DNA of 43,578 nucleotides from JAFDVL01 sp043736395 (GCA_043736395.1 JAYTCQ010000134.1:1-43578), one strand, 5' to 3'. Numbered from the stretch's first letter, positions 1 to 8,651 are shown. Program-made: numbers and translations. Notes: a model not told the origin generated them from the letters alone.

Positions 1-228
1 ACTGTAAAACCAAGCTAAAGCTTGTACTTCATGCATATACAACTAGCGTGCCAGAATAAATGAAAACCAGTTTTGCGATTCTGTACATTCAACAAAGAAG
101 TTAGCCATCGCTTAACAAATAAATGTTGTAAAAATATTTACAAAGTGGCAACAGGGATACCAGCTCAGCTAGATTGTGCTGTCACAATTGGAAGGTAATC
201 AGGCAGGTTTTTTTATTTTAAGATTTAA

Positions 229-1035
229 TTATTTGATCAGATGAATGCTGAGTAATTTCTCTAACAATCCTTCTAAATTCTCTAAAGGAAATTGTGTCGT
301 CGCATCGCTGAGCGCAGCCTTCGGATTGTCGTGAACTTCCATAAATAAACCATCAATCCCACAGGCTACGGCGGCGCGTGCGAGGTTGGGAATGTATTCC
401 GACATGCCAGCCGTGGTTTCGCCAAGTCCGCCCGGCAATTGCAGACTGTGCGTAGCGTCAAACACAACCGGATAGCCAAACCCACGCATAATCGGCAGGC
501 CGCGCATATCCACTACAAGATTATTGTAGCCGAACGAACTGCCACGCTCCGTCAGCATCAATTCCTGGCTTCCAGCCGCTTCGATTTTTTTGACGACATT
601 GCTCATTTCCCACGGCGCGAGAAATTGTCCTTTCTTGACGTTCACGATGCGACCACTTTTTGCGGCGGCGATAAGCAAATCCGTTTGACGGCAAAGAAAC
701 GCTGGAATTTGCAGCACGTCTACGACTTCAGCCACGGTTGTGACCTGTGAAGATTCGTGAATGTCCGTCAGTACTGGAACGCCGATTTCAGCTTTGATCT
801 TCGCGAGGACGCGCAAGCCTTCTTCTATGCCGAGTCCACGAAAAGAATTGTTGGAAGAACGATTCGCTTTGTCGTACGAAGCTTTGAAAATGTAAGGAAT
901 TTTCAGCCGCGCAGCGATAGTCGAAACCGCTTCTGCCATTTTCAATGCGTGCGATTCGGATTCGATAACACAGGGGCCAGCGATGAAAAAAAATGTTTCG
1001 GGATTTTGTTTGATCGTTTGATAAAGATTAGTCAT
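229..1035 (-). CDS. kdsA: 3-deoxy-8-phosphooctulonate synthase (Kdo-8-P synthase), metal-dependent class
   Basis: Condenses phosphoenolpyruvate with arabinose 5-phosphate to give Kdo 8-phosphate in the cytoplasm, the committed step of LPS inner-core Kdo synthesis. The 268 residues match the usual family length. Visible motifs are IAGPCVIES (19-27), KASYDKANRSS (51-61), the GQFLAPWEM block (136-144) and FDATHSLQLPGG (192-203). KANRSS is typical of Kdo-8-P synthase and argues against DAHP synthase. Cys22, His196, Glu233 and Asp244 fit the four metal ligands of the metal-dependent class; metal-independent enzymes such as that of E. coli carry Asn at the Cys position. The gene stands alone, and no cytidylyltransferase (kdsB) or phosphatase (kdsC) is nearby. 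It is divergent from the cytochrome gene. The ATG at 1033-1035 has no strong Shine-Dalgarno sequence. Confidence 0.96.
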   Translation of the reverse strand: MTNLYQTIKQNPETFFFIAGPCVIESESHALKMAEAVSTIAARLKIPYIFKASYDKANRSSNNSFRGLGIEEGLRVLAKIKAEIGVPVLTDIHESSQVTTVAEVVDVLQIPAFLCRQTDLLIAAAKSGRIVNVKKGQFLAPWEMSNVVKKIEAAGSQELMLTERGSSFGYNNLVVDMRGLPIMRGFGYPVVFDATHSLQLPGGLGETTAGMSEYIPNLARAAVACGIDGLFMEVHDNPKAALSDATTQFPLENLEGLLEKLLSIHLIK

Positions 1036-1343
1036 AGCTTGATTTTGAATTCTTTAAGGTTCCCGCTGTGATTGTAACCTGAAAATAAGCAGTCCGGCAA
1101 AAATGAATCAGTTCTCTATACGACCGAGAATGTCGTTCATTTATGCGTATTCGTGTTCACGCCGCGAACCACTGACGCCCTTTTCAATCTTCTTATTTTT
1201 GCTTATCTATTCAGATAGTTCGGTTGGTAATTCTTGCTCAATTTCAAAAATAGTATTGGTAAAAATCAACTATTAATTGAGTAAATTAACTCAGTTGGCA
1301 GCCCTCTTCAACCGCTTCACAAACACAATGTGTGAAAACACAG

Positions 1344-1359
1344 TGGCATAATACTTGCC
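1344..1359 (+). promoter_or_regulatory. candidate sigma-54 (-24/-12) promoter for the cytochrome c gene
   Basis: The sequence TGGCATAATACTTGCC has GG at 1345-1346 and GC at 1357-1358 with exactly ten bases between them, the spacing that defines RpoN promoters. It lies 52 bp upstream of the chosen ATG at 1412, giving a predicted leader of about 40 nt. The base after TGGCA is T rather than the consensus C. A short inverted repeat TTCACA/TGTGAA lies just upstream near 1315-1335 and could be an activator site. The rest of the 376-bp divergent region 1036-1411 holds no gene that I can support. Confidence 0.4.
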
Positions 1360-1411
1360 ACTTGTTAGCTGTCAATTGTTAACATTTCAACCCAAAAATA
1401 GGAGGAGCACG

Positions 1412-1828
1412 ATGCTACGAAGATTATTTTCAATCACCTTACTGGCAGCATTTCTCTTGACGGGAATTTTTATGATCTTGTCAGAACAATCAATTGCCGC
1501 AGCTCAGAAAAACAAGAATGACCTTGGACGAAAACTTTTCATGAATCACTGTGCGAGTTGTCATGGCTCTGAAGCAAAAGGAGATGGCCCCGCTGCTCTA
1601 GCCTTAAAAACCGCACCACCCGATCTGACGCGAATCGCAAAAGTCGATGGTAAGTTTCCAGCCTTGAAAGTAAAACGGATTATTGGAGGAGATGATTTAA
1701 TTTCGGGGCATGGTTCAAGAGAAATGCCAGTTTGGGGTAAGGTTTTTAGAGAGCAACGTGATCAAACAATATCAACGGTAAATGTGTACGCGCTTACTAT
1801 GTACCTTAAAAGTATTCAGGCTAACTAA
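1412..1828 (+). CDS. small exported monohaem cytochrome c
   Basis: Class I c-type cytochrome for periplasmic electron transfer; the partner is unknown. I start it at ATG 1412 because GGAGGAG lies at 1401-1407 and this gives a clean signal peptide (residues 1 to about 30, basic start then a hydrophobic stretch). An upstream in-frame ATG at 1355 falls inside the promoter candidate and has no ribosome site. The haem motif CASCH is at residues 47-51, followed by GSEAKGDGPAA, which is typical of the cytochrome c family with a DGPAA loop. The methionine in REMPVWG is the likely distal axial ligand. The mature protein is about 108 residues with one haem. It is monocistronic: the next gene is convergent and separated by a terminator. 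Confidence 0.88.
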   Translation: MLRRLFSITLLAAFLLTGIFMILSEQSIAAAQKNKNDLGRKLFMNHCASCHGSEAKGDGPAALALKTAPPDLTRIAKVDGKFPALKVKRIIGGDDLISGHGSREMPVWGKVFREQRDQTISTVNVYALTMYLKSIQAN

Positions 1829-1863
1829 TCGGCTTACCGCTAAATCAGTTTAGCTCTCAAACG

Positions 1864-1892
1864 AAAACAGGGGGAGAAGCCCCCTGTTTTTT
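1864..1892. terminator. bidirectional rho-independent terminator between the cytochrome c gene and lon
   Basis: Eleven-base arms AAAACAGGGGG (1864-1874) and CCCCCTGTTTT (1880-1890) flank the loop AGAAG. The U-run follows on the plus strand, and the A-run on the other side supplies a U-run for the minus strand. It lies between the stop at 1828 and the convergent lon stop at 1917, so it can serve both genes. Confidence 0.88.
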
Positions 1893-1916
1893 GAGTTAAA
1901 TCGAAGTATTCAATTC

Positions 1917-4349
1917 CTACGCAGTTTCAGATCCAACCTTTTTAGATTTGGCGTTTAACTCTTCCGCTTCCTTAATCGGAGGCATCAACGCTTCCTTGAA
2001 CACTTCACGGACGTCGTCAGCGAAAACGAATTCCATTTCTTTCTGCACATCTTTCGGAACGTCTTCCATGTCCTTTTTATTCTGGAGCGGCAGAATTACT
2101 TTCGTCACTTTGGCACGATGCGCGGCGATGACTTTTTCTTTCACGCCACCAATCGCCAAAACATTTCCTCGTAGCGTCAATTCACCGGTCATCGCAATCG
2201 TTTTACGGATCGGGCGATTGCTCAGCACTGACACGAGCGCCGTAGCCATCGTGATGCCCGCCGAAGGGCCGTCTTTGGGAATCGCTCCCTCAGGAATGTG
2301 AATGTGAATGTCGAGCGTAGTGAATTTTTCTTCGTCAATGCCCAGTTCTTTCGCACGCGAACGAGCGTATGAATACGCCGCCTGCGCTGATTCTTTCATC
2401 ACATCGCCGAGCTGTCCGGTTAATTGCAAGCCGCCTTTACCCTTCATCGCCAATGCTTCGATGAAGAGAATGTCTCCGCCAGTTGCCGTCACTGCTAAAC
2501 CTGTCGCGACGCCGACTTGATCCAGCTTCAAGGCTTCTTCCGGTTCGATCTTTGAGACGCCTAAAAATTCCTGCAAATTTTTGACGGTGAGCTTAACTTT
2601 TTTCGTGTTGCCTTCTGCCACGCGACGGGCAATTTTGCGACAGATTTTACCGATTTCACGTTCGAGCTGACGCAGTCCGGATTCGCGGGTGTAGCCCACA
2701 ATCGCGGCGCGTAAAGCCGTATCAGAAATTTCGAGATTTTTTGTCCCAATGCCGTTTTCATCTAACTGCTTCGGTAACAAATGTCGGCGCGAAATCTGAA
2801 GCTTTTCTTCTTCCGTGTAACCTGACAAGCGAATGATTTCCATTCGATCACGCAGGGCCGGTTGAATCGTATCCAGCATATTCGCTGTCGTCATGAACAT
2901 CACGTTCGACAGATCAAACGGCGTTCCCAGATAATTATCGCGGAAGGAAAAATTTTGTTCCGGATCGAGAACTTCGAGCAATGCCGAAGATGGATCGCCG
3001 CGAAAATCGGAACTGACTTTATCAATTTCATCCAGCATAATCAGCGGATTATTTGTTCCTGCCTGCTGAATAGATTGAATCAACCGCCCCGGCATCGCTC
3101 CCACATATGTGCGACGATGACCGCGAATTTCGGCTTCATCGTGAACACCGCCTAAACTTAAGCGAACGAATTTTCGATTCACTGCTTTCGCAATCGAACG
3201 TCCCAGCGAAGTTTTACCAACGCCTGGAGGGCCGACTAAACATAAAATTGTGCCTTTGGCTTTTTCCTTAATTTTGCGAACGGCGAGCGATTCAATGATG
3301 CGCTCTTTGACCTTTTCGAGACCGTAATGATCTTCGTCCAAAATCTCTTCGGCCTTTTTCAGATCAAGATTTTCTTTAGAAGATTTTGACCACGGCAGCG
3401 CGACCATTATGTCTAGCCAATTGCGCAAGGTCGCAGTTTCCGCTGCGTCCGGATGCATTCTTTCCAGTTTTTTGAGTTGCCGTTCGACTTCCTCTTCGGT
3501 TGTCTTTGGCATTTTAGCTTTCGCCATTTTCTCGCGATACTGCGTAATGTCTTCGGCGAGTTCGTTGCCTTCGCCGAGTTCGGACTGAATCGCTTTCAAT
3601 TGCTGACGCAAATAAAAGTCGCGCTGCGAACGATCAATCTCGCTTTTGGCCTGCGTATTGATGTCTGCCTGCACGGTCAGGACTTCAATTTCCTTGGCGA
3701 GCAATTCATTCACACGGCGCAAACGCGGAGAAATTTCGAGCGACTCTAAAACTGACTGAGCATCTTCAACTTTTAATTCAAGATTTGAGGAAGCCAAATC
3801 CGCGAGGCGACCCGGATCATCCAGATTCGCCGCAATCGCCATAACTTCGGGGGAAATATTTTTTCCAAGCTGAACAGATTTTTCGAGCGACCCACGGACG
3901 TTGCGCATCAGGGCTTCCATTTCCAGCCCCGCCATATCGGCTTCCGGTTCGTGCAATGCTTCAATCCGCGCCTGCAAAAATCCACCTGAATCTTCGACGC
4001 TATTAATTTTTGCGCGTGATAATCCCTGGACTAAAATCCGAATGCGACCATCCGGCAGCTTGAGCATGCGCATGATAATCGCCGCCGTGCCGACCATATA
4101 GACATCGGATGATCCCGGCTCTTCCTTGGCAATATCTTTTTGCGCCACGAGCATAATCATTCGATTTTCGGCCAGCGCCTGGTCTACAGCGCGAATCGAA
4201 CGGTCACGGCTCACAAATAAAGGCACAATCATGAACGGGAAAATCACAATGTCACGGAGCGGTAAAATCGGCAGGACATCAGGAATTTTGATTGGGTCTT
4301 CAGAAATATCGGCTACTTTTTTTTCGTCTACTGGATCTATCGTGGACAT
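1917..4349 (-). CDS. lon: ATP-dependent protease Lon (LonA)
   Basis: Homo-oligomeric cytoplasmic AAA+ serine protease that unfolds and degrades misfolded and regulatory proteins. It has 810 residues, normal for LonA. The N-terminal LON substrate domain covers roughly 25-225, starting with LPILPLRDIVIFPFMIVPLF. A helical linker follows, then the AAA+ module with Walker A GPPGVGKTS (373-381) and Walker B IMLDEID (437-443). The protease domain carries the catalytic serine in KDGPSAG (Ser696) and the catalytic lysine in GGVKEK (Lys739); their 43-residue spacing equals that of Ser679/Lys722 in E. coli Lon. It lies 71 bp downstream of the hsp20 gene on the same strand, with a 7-bp repeat array between them, so co-transcription as a stress operon is likely. 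The ATG at 4347-4349 has no obvious Shine-Dalgarno sequence. Confidence 0.98.
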   Translation of the reverse strand: MSTIDPVDEKKVADISEDPIKIPDVLPILPLRDIVIFPFMIVPLFVSRDRSIRAVDQALAENRMIMLVAQKDIAKEEPGSSDVYMVGTAAIIMRMLKLPDGRIRILVQGLSRAKINSVEDSGGFLQARIEALHEPEADMAGLEMEALMRNVRGSLEKSVQLGKNISPEVMAIAANLDDPGRLADLASSNLELKVEDAQSVLESLEISPRLRRVNELLAKEIEVLTVQADINTQAKSEIDRSQRDFYLRQQLKAIQSELGEGNELAEDITQYREKMAKAKMPKTTEEEVERQLKKLERMHPDAAETATLRNWLDIMVALPWSKSSKENLDLKKAEEILDEDHYGLEKVKERIIESLAVRKIKEKAKGTILCLVGPPGVGKTSLGRSIAKAVNRKFVRLSLGGVHDEAEIRGHRRTYVGAMPGRLIQSIQQAGTNNPLIMLDEIDKVSSDFRGDPSSALLEVLDPEQNFSFRDNYLGTPFDLSNVMFMTTANMLDTIQPALRDRMEIIRLSGYTEEEKLQISRRHLLPKQLDENGIGTKNLEISDTALRAAIVGYTRESGLRQLEREIGKICRKIARRVAEGNTKKVKLTVKNLQEFLGVSKIEPEEALKLDQVGVATGLAVTATGGDILFIEALAMKGKGGLQLTGQLGDVMKESAQAAYSYARSRAKELGIDEEKFTTLDIHIHIPEGAIPKDGPSAGITMATALVSVLSNRPIRKTIAMTGELTLRGNVLAIGGVKEKVIAAHRAKVTKVILPLQNKKDMEDVPKDVQKEMEFVFADDVREVFKEALMPPIKEAEELNAKSKKVGSETA

Positions 4350-4377
4350 AATTTCAGTGAATGGTAAATTGGGGGAC

Positions 4378-4400
4378 AGTTAATAGTTAGCAGTTAACAG
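4378..4400. repeat. three-copy heptamer array between hsp20 and lon
   Basis: AGTTAAT, AGTTAGC and AGTTAAC follow head to tail, then AG. The monomers differ at one or two bases. It occupies a third of the 71-bp hsp20-lon spacer. It resembles the other 7-bp arrays in this window in form but not in monomer sequence. Confidence 0.6.
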
Positions 4401-4420
4401 CCAAGCCATCTGTGCATCTT

Positions 4421-4888
4421 TTACTGTTCTCTCTCTTGGATAATCGGGATAAATAATTCTTTACCGGAGGCTTCATCTTTGGGCAACCTGATTTCCAGGA
4501 TGCCTTTGGCCAACGTTGCAGTAACCCGATCAAAGTTGATCGTCCACTTTAACGGGACGCGCCTCACGAACGTGCCGGCAACACGTTCAAGGCACAAATA
4601 TCTGAGCGGTTTATCGCCCTCAATCGCAGTAGCAGTTTCCTTGCTACCTTCAATTTTCAGCATTCCGTCAATAATTGAAAGCTTGACATTCGGCGCGGTC
4701 ACGCCCGGCAGTTCCAGCCGGACGATCACTGCGTCTTCCATCTCGCAAACGTCAACTGGCGGCAGCCACGATCCGGGAGTAGGAGGCGCGGCGGCACGCA
4801 TCTCTTCAAAATGGACAAGCAGACGACGCAACTGATCGCGTAATCGTTCGGAATATTCTTGTGGTACTGGACTTAATGGAGCGGTCAT
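4421..4888 (-). CDS. small heat shock protein, Hsp20/alpha-crystallin family
   Basis: ATP-independent holdase that binds unfolding proteins and passes them to refolding or degrading machines. It has 155 residues. The alpha-crystallin domain covers about 45-140 and includes the ELPGV turn (59-63) and the family signature around ATLAKGILEIRLPK (124-137). The C-terminal anchoring motif I-x-I is present as IPI (147-149). The N-terminal arm is short and rich in Arg/Glu then Pro/Ala. It is the first gene of a probable hsp20-lon unit, which pairs a holdase with a protease. A sigma-70-like promoter lies 40 bp upstream. I saw no CIRCE element (TTAGCACTC/GAGTGCTAA). Confidence 0.93.
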   Translation of the reverse strand: MTAPLSPVPQEYSERLRDQLRRLLVHFEEMRAAAPPTPGSWLPPVDVCEMEDAVIVRLELPGVTAPNVKLSIIDGMLKIEGSKETATAIEGDKPLRYLCLERVAGTFVRRVPLKWTINFDRVTATLAKGILEIRLPKDEASGKELFIPIIQEREQ

Positions 4889-4927
4889 AAAGGCTATATT
4901 GGAAAAGACACGGAACGGGGATAGAGG

Positions 4928-4957
4928 ATAATAGCCTTTGCCTTAAACTGCGGTCAA
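4928..4957 (-). promoter_or_regulatory. candidate housekeeping promoter for hsp20-lon
   Basis: Read on the minus strand, TTGACC (4957-4952) and TATTAT (4933-4928) are separated by 18 bp. Transcription would start about 30 nt before the hsp20 ATG. No second promoter with a clear heat-shock sigma consensus was seen. Confidence 0.45.
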
Positions 4958-4978
4958 GAAATGTTCTCAGAAAAAGAA

Positions 4979-5051
4979 TCAAGGTATGCGAAAAGTCACT
5001 TGACTGGATTCTCCCCCAAGGCCAGTTAAGTCACTAAAACGCATACCTTGA
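4979..5051. repeat. 29-bp imperfect inverted repeat upstream of the hsp20-lon promoter
   Basis: The left arm 4979-5007 starts TCAAGGTATGCG and ends TGACTGG. The right arm 5022-5051 is nearly its reverse complement, with perfect outer 12 bp. The 14-base centre contains CTCCCCCAAGG. A run of six T follows at 5054-5059 on the plus strand. It lies about 20 bp upstream of the proposed -35 box, so it is not in the transcript from that promoter. It could be an operator, a terminator for transcription entering from the left, or a small mobile palindrome. The remainder of 5052-5433 holds only a GTTGGCTGA-type direct repeat near 5065-5099 and no gene. Confidence 0.65.
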
Positions 5052-5433
5052 AATTTTTTGACGGTTGTTGGCTGAGGGGCAATAGTTGGCTGATGGTTGG
5101 TAAAAACGCCATACCCCGACAAACCGTCATCGTTCTACTTTCCCAGATTCCTTTGGTGGAAAGAGAACTTTCATGACGCTCACAAGAGCTTCAAGCACAA
5201 ATCTTATTCGTGGTGAGCCATTTCGCTTTCGCGGTCAGATTGCGTGGATTGGTCAATAACGCAAAGTCAGATTAAAACGAAACAGGCTGAAGCATAGCAT
5301 GAACGCATTAACAAAAATTATTTTCCCTACACTTGGTAATGGCAAAAATAATCAAAACATTACACTTTATTTTTTAATCATTTTTATTTTTTGGAAAGGA
5401 TTGGAGCGGGTGAGGATTACTAAATATTTTTTT

Positions 5434-5521
5434 AACGCAAAGGGGTAAGGGGTAAGAGGTAAGAGGTAAGAAAATCAGACTTTGCTTTCTTTGTCCCTTT
5501 GACCCCTTGATCCTTTGCGTT
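5434..5521. repeat. intergenic element with AACGCAAAGG termini and an internal heptamer array
   Basis: The ends AACGCAAAGG (5434-5443) and CCTTTGCGTT (5512-5521) are inverted copies. Inside are GGGGTAA twice and GAGGTAA twice in tandem (5442-5469), then the stretch TTTGTCCCTTTGACCCC. A relative with the same ends and a similar TTTGTCCCTTTG stretch lies at 9478-9546, and a partial one at 7985-8020. All three follow the 3' ends of minus-strand genes or gene remnants. Confidence 0.6.
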
Positions 5522-5587
5522 AAATCTCTTACCGAAATCAACTTTCGGAGCCGCCTTCGCTTCGGCATCGGCTTTGCATAATATTTA
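5480..5587 (-). pseudogene. remnant copy of the 3' end of lemA with its downstream sequence
   Basis: The stretch 5529-5587 matches the last 18 or so codons of the intact lemA gene (8026-8085) with only a handful of mismatches; on the minus strand it still reads ADAEAKAAPKVDFGK where lemA reads ADAEAKTAPKVDFSK. The sequence beyond the stop is also shared (TTGCTTTCTTTGTCCC against TTGCTTTCCTTGTCCC). In the remnant the stop codon is lost and the frame runs into the repeat. No start or upstream lemA sequence remains. The intact penicillin acylase gene lies between the two copies. Confidence 0.72.
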
Positions 5588-5615
5588 TTTTTTTTGTTCA
5601 TCGTCACCCATTCGA

Positions 5616-7826
5616 TCAAAAGCCAGGATTATATTTTCTCTTTGTGTGACCAGTTAACTGTTCTTTGTAAAAATACACTTCCCGCAAATCACCTGTGCTA
5701 TACCGCATCGCCTGATCGTTGAAATGATTTGACGCAGGGTTGCCGCTCAAGCCACCGGCGGTGACGGCTTTAGCGCGCAGGCGCGGGCCGAATTCAACGA
5801 CGGCGACGAAGCTGTTGCCGCTAGTTCCGTACATTCGCTTGGTCGCGGGGTAGCTGCGCGCGCCGAACGATGCCAGCGAACCCCAGCGCGCCGAAGGGAA
5901 AGCAACCGGAAGGCTGGATTGCGCGTCGTTGAAAGGTTGCACGATGTCGCCCGTCAGTCGCTGAAACCGATTGATCTCGCCCCACGGCGTTTGCCAGTTG
6001 CCGAAATCAGCCGCGAGCTTGTCAGTGGCGGCGGCGAGCGATTGCAACAATTGTTCTGGGGTCGCGTTTGCCACCAGTTGTTGTTCCATCAATGCGCCCG
6101 CACGCAAACTTGCGCCTCGGCTGACACGCCGCAAAACGTCTTCGCCCCAATACACCGCGACTGACGTAGCCACCGAATTCGCCGACCAACGCAAATCCCA
6201 CGCGCGCAGCAAAGCGATCGGTTCGGCGAGTTTCGCCTTGAGGGGATTGTCCGCCGCCGCCTTGTCCCACGCCTTGACGAGCGCAGGAATCATCGTCTCA
6301 AACGCGGGCAGGTAACTGTCATACGCCGCCGCGAGGAGCGTATCGAGCGTGAAATCTTTTTTGGTTTCCAATACGCGGATGGCGTGCAGCCCGCGCGCGT
6401 TTTCGGGATAGGTTTCGACGTAAGCGGGATAGTCGCTCGGCTTAGGACTGCTCGCGCCCGCCGCCGACCACGGCGAGTTGTTGGTGTTATAAAGCCATCC
6501 GCTCGCCGGATTGAACAGCTTGGGCGATTCGTCAATCGAGAGGACGCCCTTCCATTCCGTCGCCGGATCGCTGCCGTTTATAGGTTTTGCCCAATCAAAA
6601 CGCGCGTCCCGACGCGGGATGAAGTTGGCGTGAAAGTAAGCGATGTTGCCGTCGGCATCTGCGTAAATCGTATTGTTCGATGAGTTCGTATGCAGTTCCA
6701 TCGTCTGGCGGAACGACCGGTAATCGCGTGCCTTGGTGCGGCTATAAGATTGCGTCAGGGCTTTGATCGGCTCCTGCATCAAACGCACGCTGATCCATTT
6801 GCCGTCGGCTTCGCGCACGACGGGGCCGTGATGCGTGCGATAGACGGTGAATTCTTTTTTTGCCATGCCGCTCGTGGTTTTATACGGCACGATGATCTTG
6901 CTCGCTTGCAGCGGACTTTCAGCGTTGCCGTAACGATAGAAATAACGATTGCCTTTCTTCAGGACGGTTTCGAGATATTCGTCAATGTTGTCTACGCCGC
7001 TCGACGTGTGCATCCAGCCGCAGCGTTCGTTGAATCCCTGATAAACAAAAAACTGCCCCCACGTCACTGCGCCGTAAGCGTTCAGCCCCTCGCCGCTGGT
7101 GACTTGCACCTCATCACGAAAGAAAAACGAAGTGTGCGGATTGATGAGCAATAAGGCGTGTCCATTCGCGGTGTTTTTCGGCGCGATAGCAAAGCCGTTC
7201 GAGCCACGAGGTTCACCGTCGTGCGGCTTATCGGCAATGTCTACGCGGGCTTCGGACGACTTGCCGTAAAAGGCCGCGAGCTGTTTGAGATTGATGCTCT
7301 CGATGTCGCCGCCGATGCTTCCTTCGGTGAAACTGAGCGCCATCCAAGGTTCAAAGCGCGTGATGACTTTGGGCTTCACTTCGGGATGTTTGTAAAGGTA
7401 ATAGTTCAAGCCGTCGGCGAAGGCGTCCATCAATTTCTTCAACCACAGCGGACTGGCTTGGTATTTCGCTTTCAGGTCAGCGGGCGCGATGAAAAGTTTC
7501 ATACGCAGATCGCTGTAAATTTCGGCTTCACCTTGAGCTTCGGCCAGCCGCCCCATCGCGTTTAAGTAATTCACCTCAACGCGATTGAAATCATCTTCGG
7601 CCTGCGCATAAAGCATGCCGAACACGGCATCCGCGTCCGTCTTGCCGGTGATATGCGCGACGCCCCAATCATCACGGATAATGGTTACGTTTTTGGCTTG
7701 GCGTTCCCACCGAACAGTTTCCTGATTAACACGACAGAAGGCGTCACTAGAAAAAAATAGTGCGGCGACTACAAGAACAAAAAAATTTATGTATGTCAGA
7801 TGTGAAGTGAAGGTTCGCGATTTCAT
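5616..7826 (-). CDS. penicillin acylase family protein (N-terminal serine hydrolase), exported
   Basis: Periplasmic amidase precursor of the penicillin G acylase/acyl-homoserine-lactone acylase/aculeacin A acylase superfamily. The substrate cannot be told from sequence. I start at ATG 7826 because it gives a signal peptide (basic KSR, then a hydrophobic stretch to about residue 30); a GTG at 7865 adds 13 residues in front of it. The ORF then encodes 736 residues. The autocatalytic nucleophile is the serine of RGSNGF (Ser209 from the ATG), where the precursor is cut into alpha and beta chains. The downstream block NSSNNTIYADADGNIAY supplies the oxyanion-hole asparagine region typical of the family. 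Its 5' part follows lemA by 199 bp. It sits between the lemA 3' end and a copy of that end, which suggests insertion or duplication. Confidence 0.9.
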   Translation of the reverse strand: MKSRTFTSHLTYINFFVLVVAALFFSSDAFCRVNQETVRWERQAKNVTIIRDDWGVAHITGKTDADAVFGMLYAQAEDDFNRVEVNYLNAMGRLAEAQGEAEIYSDLRMKLFIAPADLKAKYQASPLWLKKLMDAFADGLNYYLYKHPEVKPKVITRFEPWMALSFTEGSIGGDIESINLKQLAAFYGKSSEARVDIADKPHDGEPRGSNGFAIAPKNTANGHALLLINPHTSFFFRDEVQVTSGEGLNAYGAVTWGQFFVYQGFNERCGWMHTSSGVDNIDEYLETVLKKGNRYFYRYGNAESPLQASKIIVPYKTTSGMAKKEFTVYRTHHGPVVREADGKWISVRLMQEPIKALTQSYSRTKARDYRSFRQTMELHTNSSNNTIYADADGNIAYFHANFIPRRDARFDWAKPINGSDPATEWKGVLSIDESPKLFNPASGWLYNTNNSPWSAAGASSPKPSDYPAYVETYPENARGLHAIRVLETKKDFTLDTLLAAAYDSYLPAFETMIPALVKAWDKAAADNPLKAKLAEPIALLRAWDLRWSANSVATSVAVYWGEDVLRRVSRGASLRAGALMEQQLVANATPEQLLQSLAAATDKLAADFGNWQTPWGEINRFQRLTGDIVQPFNDAQSSLPVAFPSARWGSLASFGARSYPATKRMYGTSGNSFVAVVEFGPRLRAKAVTAGGLSGNPASNHFNDQAMRYSTGDLREVYFYKEQLTGHTKRKYNPGF

Positions 7827-8025
7827 ATTTTTGAGAGTTAGGTGAATTGCAACTTTTGCGCTCACAGTTTACTGGAAGTCAAAAGTCGGGCAAAACGATT
7901 TCTCCCAAAGATTTGGATGTTTTGGCGAGAACGTGAGGGATTCACGACCAAAATTCAAAAGGACAACGAAGCAAAGAAATCAAATCATTGCTTTCCTTGT
8001 CCCTTTGAATCCTGGCGGTAAAAAA

Positions 8026-8628
8026 TTACTTACTAAAATCAACCTTCGGAGCCGTCTTCGCTTCGGCATCAGCTTTGAATAATGGCTTATCCTGAAAGCC
8101 GAGCATTCCGGCAATTAGCACGGTTGGAAAGGTCTGGCGTGAATTATTGTAATCAGTAACAGCAAGATTGTAATCCCTACGCGCCACTGACAAACGATTT
8201 TCAGTGCCAGCCAGTTCATCCTGCAACTTCATAAAATTCTGATCGGATTTTAATTGCGGATATTGCTCGACAATATTCAAAAAGCGTCCACCTGTCCCCA
8301 GCAATCCACCATCACGCATCGTCTGTGTTAATTTTGCGTCAGCATCCATCTTGCCTTGAATGTCACCAGCGGGAACTGCCAATAATTTTGACCTGGCTTC
8401 GGCAATTTTCACAAAGACGTCCTGCTCCTGTTTGGCAATTCCCTTCACTGTACCGACGATATTTGGAATCAAATCCGCTCGCCGCTGCATCTGGTTTTCA
8501 ACCTGAGACCATTGTTGAGCTACGTTATTGCTGGAAACAGTGAGACCGTTGTATTTGCTAACCATAACTCCGCCGATCAACAGCGCGAGCGCAAGCAGAA
8601 CTCCTAAGATTACTAATACTGCTTTCAT
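8026..8628 (-). CDS. lemA: LemA family protein
   Basis: Small membrane-anchored protein with a helical extracytoplasmic domain. The family is widespread but its biochemical role is not settled. It has 200 residues: a membrane segment at 3-23, then the hallmark NNVAQQWSQVENQMQRRADL block (residues 34-53) with the LIPNIV motif. The body is helical and the C-terminus Lys/Ala-rich. The start is well supported by AAGGAGG at 8645-8639 on the minus strand. LemA genes are often found beside TPM-domain (YgcG-like) genes, as here, with a nucleotidyltransferase-like gene between. A partial copy of its 3' end lies 2.5 kb away beyond the acylase gene. Confidence 0.95.
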   Translation of the reverse strand: MKAVLVILGVLLALALLIGGVMVSKYNGLTVSSNNVAQQWSQVENQMQRRADLIPNIVGTVKGIAKQEQDVFVKIAEARSKLLAVPAGDIQGKMDADAKLTQTMRDGGLLGTGGRFLNIVEQYPQLKSDQNFMKLQDELAGTENRLSVARRDYNLAVTDYNNSRQTFPTVLIAGMLGFQDKPLFKADAEAKTAPKVDFSK

Positions 8629-8651
8629 AAAATTGTTGCCTCCTTAGTAGC

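Noticed and set aside
229..1035. DAHP synthase as an alternative to KdsA
   Set aside because: The KANRSS motif, the length and the metal-ligand pattern all fit Kdo-8-P synthase.
5442..5472. CRISPR array
   Set aside because: Units are 7 bp without spacers, and no cas gene is present.
5374..5619. 81-codon minus-strand open frame next to the acylase gene
   Set aside because: It is made of the heptamer array and the lemA 3' remnant. There is no ribosome site and no domain; the sequence is explained by the repeats.
5919..7565. Several long open frames opposite the acylase gene
   Set aside because: Typical shadows of a G+C-rich gene; none has a start site or a family match.
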